Shown here: one piece after another, positions 57,250 to 64,000 of the stretch
How positions within the stretch are numbered: position 1 is the stretch's first letter
How the letters are laid out: every line of letters starts with the position of its first letter
Source of the DNA: Buxus sempervirens
Lineage: Eukaryota > Streptophyta > Magnoliopsida > Buxales > Buxaceae
Direction of reading: 5' to 3'
Length of the DNA: 64,000 nucleotides
NCBI GenBank assembly: GCA_947561395.2
Contig: OX387184.1
Span: forward strand, 19,324,205 to 19,388,204
The notes under the pieces: generated by a model
What the model was told of the DNA's origin: nothing
What the model saw: the letters and a program-made list of their open reading frames with translations, nothing else
The model's database searches: none
Position numbers and translations under genes: made by a program

Positions 57250-60200
57250 CTAAGAAGAAAAAGTCTGACTCAGTCCACTAAATTTCGCCTCCAATTTGAT
57301 CTTCAACAAAGTAATCCGCTCATGTTCGTGAAGCTTGTCTTCACCAGCTTCACGCAAAGCCTGTTGGAGATCCTGATCAGACTTCCCGTAATCATGGATG
57401 CTGGATGTGACGAAGTCCACCTTCTTTTGAAGCTCGCTCTTTGCTTCCACTTCAAAGTTATACTTTTCTCTCAAGGACCTCACCCTTGCCTCTGCTTCAG
57501 TGAGTTCTGGCTCTAAGGATTGGAGTTTCAAAGTTTGAGAACCCATATCCTCTTCAAGTTGCCCCAGTTGTTCCACTAACTGCTCCTTTTGCTCCAAACA
57601 TGTACGACGAAGACTTTTAAGGCGTTGGATTTCTTCAACGTCAACCTGAGGCCCGTTTCCAACTTTGGACTTGATAGGGAGAAGGTCCTCACTTAGCTTA
57701 AGAAGCTTACGAACCTTTGAAATAAAGGTTTCAACCTTCTGTCGTTCATTATCATCCAAGCTTGGCATAAAATTCAAAATATTTAAAGCCTTTTCAATCT
57801 TGGGGCGACTTTTATCTATGGACCTGGGAGTACAAGCCACAATGATTTTTGATATCCCCCGCATGGTGTCAGAAACAAAGGAAGCCACACGTGCATCAAA
57901 ATCTTCAAGGGGTGCACTTTCCTCTTCTGTCGCCTCAATGGAATCGATAGCGACTGGCTTTGGAAAAATATCCTCTGTGGCAACCATACACGAAGCAGAG
58001 CTAAAATCCTCCTGGGGTGATATGTCTGTACCAAAAAAAAAGAGAGAGAGAGAGAGAGGGTCAGTCAAGTTAGAATATTATCACAAGAGTTTCAAATAAT
58101 GAAACTTTAAATATTGATTAATTCTACACATACCTGGGACACCAGACGTGGTTGACTAATCTTCCTTGCTAGAAGATGCTGATGTGCCACTCTCAGGGTT
58201 ACGGAAATTTACCACAAAATTGCTGGCGTCATCATCGTCATCTTCTGAATCACTGGGCCTATGATACCGAGCCCTCTTAAAATGGACATCCCTTCCATCA
58301 TCAGTATGGAGTGCCTCCACTGGTGCAGTAGCAGGAAGTGACTGGCTGGGACTCTCAGCGATAAAAGTGTCACGATCCTCTTCAACATGAAGTGTCTCTG
58401 GTGGTGGAACATACAGAGTTGACTGGCTTGGGCTTGCAGGCGTAGGAGTTGGGCATTTATCCCCAAAATCTGACAAAGGACGAGTCCTAGATACATGCTG
58501 CAATCCTTTCAACCCAGTGGATATCTCACGAAGAGTTTTCACAACGTATACATAGCCTCGTGGAGCTCTGAAAGGATTTCCAATCAAAACAGAAAGAACC
58601 TCGTCCAAAGGCCGGCCTAAATAAGGGAATGCCTGCCTGGCCCACCAACGCACATAGTACCATGTGCATATACCTGCCCGACTCATCCTCGGTATATGAA
58701 AATAAGCACCACTGTTCCTTTGAAGGAATCGGTGCCATGCCACGAACAGATCCTCTATGCCTCGGTTGCTTCTCTGACTAAAATTAAATAGAAGTTTGTT
58801 GGAGGGCACTCCTTGGTCAAAACCAAATTGACGGGCAAACCGGTTCGGATAGTAAGGTTCTAACCAAGAGTTCTGACCAATCCGTACAGGAAGCAAAGCA
58901 GACCTTATGCTAATCAGAAGATCAAATCTTTCTTTAGATAACTCTTCTTGATCAATAAGGGCCACGTCCTCCTCCTTTGGAAAACTGGTAGGCCGGACAA
59001 CAAAATGACGGTCATGTCGAAACATTGCCCGTACCTCAAACTTGTTCTTCCGGGTTGCCTCCACGCCAGCATATCTCACCATATGAGGATAACCTTGTGG
59101 AAATTCAGCATCAGAACGGCTGATATAAAGGCAAGGGAAATGCTCTGCTAGCCATGCCGTGACATAATGACTCGGGAAAAGATTATTGGAATACCCCGGG
59201 CCATTTGGACAAGTAACTATCTCTCCCATGGCATGATAAATGAGCCCCAATACAACTGGCGCCAAAGAAACAACTGTGCCCTGTGCCATCAAAGAAGCCA
59301 TCAGAAAAGTCTCTGGTCTCACGACATCTTGATCATAGGGCAGCACAAAGCGGCTTAACCATAAAGCCAAATAAGCTGCCAGTTCGCCACGTTCTGAAAT
59401 CCTCAAGGGCAATTTCAACTTGCCCTCTTCTGCTGGTCCCTTAGGTGAACCTCGGGACGATCTCTTTTGTCCACCAGGGGCACTACTCTCACCAAAAGAA
59501 GAGTATAGCATGGGTCCCCTATAAAAGTGCTCAATCCATAGGTGCCATTTAACTGAGTGCACCTTAAGATATGAGCAAATAACACTATGAATATTCAGCA
59601 ATTCCCTTACCACCAACAGGTGTTGAGCTTCTCCAGATTTGCCCAAGGAAAGCAACTCCTGATTAATGGGGATGAACTCTTCATAGATAACACCAGAAAT
59701 GGGCAGGCCACCAATAACTTTCAAATCATAAAGAGAGAGGCCAACTTCACCCCCGCCTGTATGGAGTGTATTGGACTGAACACTCCACAGTTCACAAAAA
59801 GCTCGCCATACCTCTGGATGTCTGTCGTATGGATAGCGAGAAGCAGCTACTGCACCATAAATCTCTGCCTGCTGAAGAGTTTGACTAAACTTCTCCAATA
59901 TAACTTCAGTCCATTCATAAAGGTATGATTGAAACGATGCTTGACCCCTAAACTGGAAATCCTTCCAAGGCAATTTAGCTCGAAGTAGCCTTGGTAAACA
60001 GGGGACAAATTCGTCAGGCACCGTAACAGCTGTGTCACCATTGGCTTCGTTGTTTACTTTCTCCAAAGTAATAGCAGGAAAACGAGCACCTGCTACTTTA
60101 CAAGCACTCACGAAGCCCTTAAAATTGGCGTGATCATACTCAAAATGTCCAGATCCTATGGTCACTTTCTGAACCCAACTGACACGGCCAACTGCTGGGG

Positions 60201-60333
60201 GGTCAATATGGCATTTTGTCAAAGATATAGACCGCTGATAAAGGGGGCCAGTTGGTAGCTCGATACTGTGGTCATCCAAGGCATGTTCGGTGGTGATGTG
60301 TCCACGGGCATCAATATGAGGAAGTGTACTCAT
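57250..60333 (-). pseudogene. Antisense plant-mobile-domain gene of the Tat element, one amber codon
   Basis: Two coding exons on the minus strand, 60333-58134 and 58025-57250, joined by a GT/AG intron (58133-58026) in phase; 991 codons. The only break is TAG at 58158-58156, 24 bases before the intron. The first 500-600 residues resemble the plant mobile domain / aminotransferase-like domain of Tat antisense ORFs (motifs WRAFCELW, GEVGLSLYDLKVIGGLPISG, ELAAYLALWLSRFVLP). A Ser/Pro/acidic linker follows and exon 2 encodes a long coiled coil (about 150 residues). The ATG at 60333 lies directly after an acceptor tttgcag; the extra upstream Met at 60372 would be intronic. The protein's role is unknown; antisense ORFs of this kind are described in Tat elements. 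Confidence 0.8.
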
Positions 60334-60589
60334 CTGCAAACAAAAAAAAAGGGAATGATTAGCCAATTCCACAACAAGAAGAAAAAAAAAAAGTGGAGGC
60401 TAATGTAAAAAAAAAAAAGGGTCTACATGTTGCTGGATGTCTGTCACAAGTGGCTAGAGATCATCAAAACCGGCCAATAATGGCAAAACAACAATAAAAT
60501 ATGGCCAAAATTTGCTACAAATCATTAAAATATGCCAAGAATGGCAAAACAGCAAATATTGAAGAAGAAATGGCCTGAAAAAAGGCCTT

Positions 60590-60950
60590 GGCACGCCGGG
60601 TTCCAGGCGCCTGGGCCGGGTCTTTTGACTCGCGCACGCCGACGAACGCGACGGGCTCGCGCACAGGCCCAAGCAATTGGGCGCACACGCAGGCCCGCGA
60701 GCGCACCTGGCTGGGCGCGTTAACTCGGGCCTAGCGCTTAGCCCACGCGACGCGGGCCGGCGCAGGTCAAACCGGGCCCAAGGGCATTCTTGTGCGCGCG
60801 CTGGGCCGCACGCGGAAGCCCATGCGTGGGTTCAGGGCCCGCGAGCATGCCCAGCGGCCCGTCCCCCTTATCCATACCCAATAAAGACCCGCGCGGGTTA
60901 CAATCGACCCGCGCGCTAGTCTGGTTTGGTCCAAGCAGTCCGAACGGCCC
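60590..60950. repeat. GC-rich low-complexity block upstream of the antisense gene
   Basis: About 360 bp, strongly GC-rich in an AT-rich context, full of gggccc, cgcgcg and ggcccaag words. It resembles the GC-rich block in the LTR (46650-46990), which has the same words in the same strand sense. ORFs across it are composition artefacts. Confidence 0.6.
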
Positions 60951-61426
60951 ATTTAAGCCTGAAATTAATTGGAAAATACATGCTTGACGAATTTTTGGCC
61001 GAAAATTCTCAAATAAAGTTCTAAAAAATCTGGAAAACCTTAAATTATTCAATTTGTTGGGGATTTAATCAGTTAATCCAAATTACTGCAAATTAATCTT
61101 CAATAATTTCTTAAAGGTTCTCAAGTATGTTCTTCATCATCTTGGTCTTTCAAAAGCCTAATAACGGCTTACAACATCTAAAGATTATCTTTCCAACTCT
61201 TTCATCACGGTGCTTCGTGGACCTCAAGATCCCTAACACAGGATGAAGAAAGGAAAGATAATCTGCTTGAGAGGAGACTAAAAAAAAAAAGGGGGAAAAG
61301 GGGAAGGTCACCTTCTCAAATAATCAGGAAGACAGAAGAAGAGGCAAGAGCAGGAAACCTTCAGGGTTCTTTTGTTTCAGGATGGAAGAATCACGTAATG
61401 AAGTAAAAGAAAAGGTGATAAAGAAT

Positions 61427-61437
61427 CCTTTTATATA
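61427..61437 (-). promoter_or_regulatory. Candidate TATA box of the antisense gene
   Basis: TATATAAAAGG on the minus strand, about 1.1 kb upstream of the antisense coding start, followed by a pyrimidine-rich leader. With the splice acceptor at the ATG this suggests a spliced 5' leader across the GC-rich block. Confidence 0.5.
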
Positions 61438-61548
61438 AGCAAAGGAAATCCTGTTTGAATTAGGATTCATCCTTTTAAAATTCAAATTTTCAAAATAAAT
61501 TTAATTTTGAATTTTGAACTCACATGTGATAAACATCACATACAAGTT

Positions 61549-61560
61549 CAAAGGGGGCAC
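61549..61560 (+). promoter_or_regulatory. Polypurine tract of the Tat element
   Basis: aaagggggcac directly before the 3' LTR start TGTTTGCACC. Confidence 0.8.
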
Positions 61561-64000
61561 TGTTTGCACCTAAAAAAATATATGTATCTTTGATGACGTG
61601 GCATAAGTGCCACATCCCAAAGAAATCCAAAAAAAAACAAAAGAACAAACAAAAGAATAAATAAAAAGTTTTAATTAAAAAAAAAAAAAAAAAAAGAAGA
61701 GGTCTTGGTCGTGCACATGCACGACCATTGTTTGGAGTCGTGCATGTGCACGGCTCCTCAAGGGAGGGGGACCATATGCCACGTCCCCCTCCCTCTTTCT
61801 TTTTCTTATTTTAATTAAAAAGGAGAGAGAGAGTGTGTTTCAAATAAAATGCTCTTTGAAGAAGTCAAATTCGTTTGAAGAGGTGGGGACCACATGCCAT
61901 GTGTCCCCACCTCACCCTCCTTCTTCAATTAATTTAAAATAAACAAACAAAAAGTCTTGAGATAGGACACATGTCATGAGGCTAACAAAAAAAAAAGATA
62001 CAAAGGATTTGCACGACCCCTTTTCTAGGGGGTCGTGCAAAGAGAAGGGGGATGTAGAGGGAGAGCCAACGGCTCTCCCCTAAACTTTTGCTAACATGGG
62101 GTGTGGGAAGTTGTAACTTCCCACACATGTTGCAACTAACTTATCTCTATAAAAGGCTAAGGAAAAAAAGAGGCGGAGGTTGGAAAATAGAGAGAGCCAA
62201 AAGAAAAAGGATACGCAGGGTTTTGGAGGATAACAAAGAGCTTGATTTGAAGAGTGACAGAAGATTATCACAAAGAAGAAAAGGTAAGATTTAGATGAGG
62301 TTTATCTCTTCTCTTTCTTCCCCTAATCTTATCCTTATCTTTAATCTGTTCTCCGATTAATTTCAGAGAGTCAGGGACTCTTATTAGGGTCACCTGGACT
62401 CTGTATCCTAATTGGATTAGGATTAAAGATAAGGAAATCCTCAATTTCTTCCGTGAAACAAATTCGAAGGGCCAGGGGTTCTTTTCAGGACCACCTGGAC
62501 TTCATAATATAAACCCCCAAAAAAAAGGGAGAGTTGGAGACTCATATTTGGGTCATCCGAACTCCTGCGTGAAAGCTCCCTAAAATGATCTAAAATCTTT
62601 AAAATAATTTTCTGGGTTAAAATCTGAGTTTACAGACATGAAATTGGGTTAAAAATACCCCAAATTCGGTCAAAAACGGACCTGCAAGCATCTTGGGTTC
62701 GGCAGTGGCAGAATTCGCAAATTTGATGCTAAACAAGGGTCAAAAGGGACTTTTTCAGCGTCCTGGGCCGCGATTTGGGCTCCCTGCACGCTTAGAGTGC
62801 GAATCGGGCCGCGCACGGGCCCAAGCTCATTTTGATCAGGCGTGCTGGGCTCGGATGCAAATCAGGCCCAAACAAATCAGTGGACCCGCGCGGTTCAGAT
62901 ATTTTGGATCCTGAATTAAATCCGACCCACATTAACTCTCCCGACCCGCGCGCCTATGGCTCGGGCCCAATTCACGGCCCGCGCGCGCGGGTCAAGCCCA
63001 ATACGCCAGGCCCGTTACACTTGCACCGGACCCAGCCCAATGCGATCAGCCCGAACGCGACCCGCATGCGACCCAGGCCCAAACCGCCTGAACCGTCAGC
63101 AATTGAACCACAGAACCAGCCCGGTTTGACCCAGAAATGCATATTTTACCAAATTCAAGCCCAATTTGGCCCCAGAAAAATTCCAGAAAATACCTAAAAA
63201 TCATTGGACCTTTCTGGGACCCAAAACTACATCAAAACTCATGATGTAAAAATCAAATTACTTTTCTTTTACATGTAAAGGTGATTAAAAGCACCTAAAA
63301 GTGCTTTGAACCAACCCCCAATGCACCCAAAAGTGCTTCAAACCAACCTATAATGTGTTCCAAAAGTGTTCAATATTAGACCAAAAGGTCTCAAATCAAT
63401 TGAACCAAGTTTAAATCCAAATTGGACCGAAATCGTCCTTAAACTAAAATTGAACTAACAATAATTCAAATTGGACCGGAATTGTCCTTAAACTAAAATG
63501 AACCAAATTTCAATTCAAATTGGACCGAAATCGTCCTTAAACTAAACTAAGCCAAATTAAAACTCAAATTGGACCGAAATCGTCCTTAAACTAAAACTGA
63601 ACTATAAATAATTCAAATTGGACCGAAATTGTCCTTAAACTAAATAAACCAAAAATCATCCTAAAATTGAACCAAATTATGCAATTAATGGCATCAAGCC
63701 AATTTAAAATAACATATTGCAATCAAGATGGTTCAAACCAGCCCCCATACACATTAAAGTGATTAAATTCAATCAAAAAATTAAAACCGTTTCCCCTTTT
63801 ACGGTTCAAGTCATAAAAGTGGTTTAATTGAACTAATCCATCAAATCAAACCTTGTGGTTCAACCTAAGGTAGGATCTACGGTCTAATGCCTTGGGGTTA
63901 AACCACACCAAATTAAATTCCCTTAAATTGAATCGTTTTCCCTTTTCGGTTCAACCTAAATTAAATCAATTAAACTTCTTGGTCCAATTAAGGTATGATC
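61561..64000 (+). repeat. 3' LTR of the Tat element, cut by the window end
   Basis: First 2.4 kb of the LTR, nearly identical to 45465-47880. A 23 bp insertion with cattaactctcccgacc lies near 62929. TATA box at 62148. About 550 bp more should follow outside the window. Confidence 0.95.

Larger units (their letters stand above)
45465..64000 (+). mobile_element. Tat-lineage Ty3/Gypsy element with antisense gene (runs off the window)
   Basis: 5' LTR 45465-48444, primer site, gag, pro-pol with a second archaeal-type RNase H, tandem array, antisense two-exon gene, polypurine tract, and 3' LTR from 61561 to past the window end. The dual RNase H, the large LTR and an antisense ORF between pol and 3' LTR are hallmarks of the Tat lineage (Ogre/Retand relatives). 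Over the shared LTR part I noted about five substitutions plus a 23 bp insertion in the 3' copy, so insertion is fairly recent. It sits inside another LTR. Confidence 0.9.

Noticed and set aside
60334-60372. Antisense ORF start at ATG 60372
   Set aside because: The 13 extra codons end in a typical pyrimidine-rich acceptor (tttgcag) directly before ATG 60333, so they look intronic.

Overview
The window looks like a heterochromatic, transposon-dense stretch of a flowering-plant nuclear genome. The evidence is AT-rich DNA, spliced ORFs with GT/AG introns, plant-specific transposon lineages (chromovirus and Tat Ty3/Gypsy, Ty1/Copia, FAR1-type Mutator, CACTA, LINE) and antisense ORFs of the plant mobile domain type. 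I saw no convincing ordinary host gene, no tRNA or rRNA, no CRISPR array and nothing bacterial. The species cannot be named from the sequence.

Layout. 1-4658: two diverged copies of one long LTR in head-to-head inverted orientation, the left one preceded by a polypurine tract. 4659-8401: low-information DNA with a small direct-repeat pair, AT repeats and a complete 180 bp Mutator-type MITE (6618-6797) flanked by a 9 bp duplication. 8402-22372: a composite of about 14 kb bounded by inverted repeats that each carry a long hairpin. Inside it are a 14-exon gene (11199-14803) that joins an HMG-box-like domain, a plant-mobile-type domain and a complete Ulp1-type cysteine protease; a 22 bp minisatellite; a GC-rich tandem array; a 'plant transposon protein' ORF with one internal stop; and, on the minus strand, a 4-exon FAR1/MULE/SWIM transposase with one internal amber codon.

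23149-31540: a complete, young Ty3/Gypsy chromovirus (5 bp target duplication GGTAA, 1506-residue intact polyprotein with chromodomain, LTRs full of near-palindromes). 31739-about 34700: probable non-autonomous CACTA-like element. 35160-35745: LINE fragment. 37333-41995: a complete Ty1/Copia element with identical 250 bp LTRs and target duplication GTTAG, but an arginine in the protease active-site triplet. 42766-45464: start of another long LTR, interrupted by the next element.

45465 to beyond the window end: a Tat-lineage Ty3/Gypsy element with 3 kb LTRs. It has gag, then a frameshifted and twice-stopped pro-pol (with a second, archaeal-type RNase H), a tandem array, and a two-exon antisense gene of plant-mobile-domain type with its own candidate promoter. 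Its 3' LTR runs off the window.

How the parts relate: each element has its own replication or transposition machinery and they do not form a shared pathway. Recurrent themes are single in-frame stops in otherwise well-kept ORFs (several compatible with C-to-T change) and hairpin-forming inverted repeats near element ends or promoters. The strongest candidate for something poorly described is the HMG-box/Ulp1 gene and the composite that carries it. All exon structures were built by eye from splice signals and reading frame.
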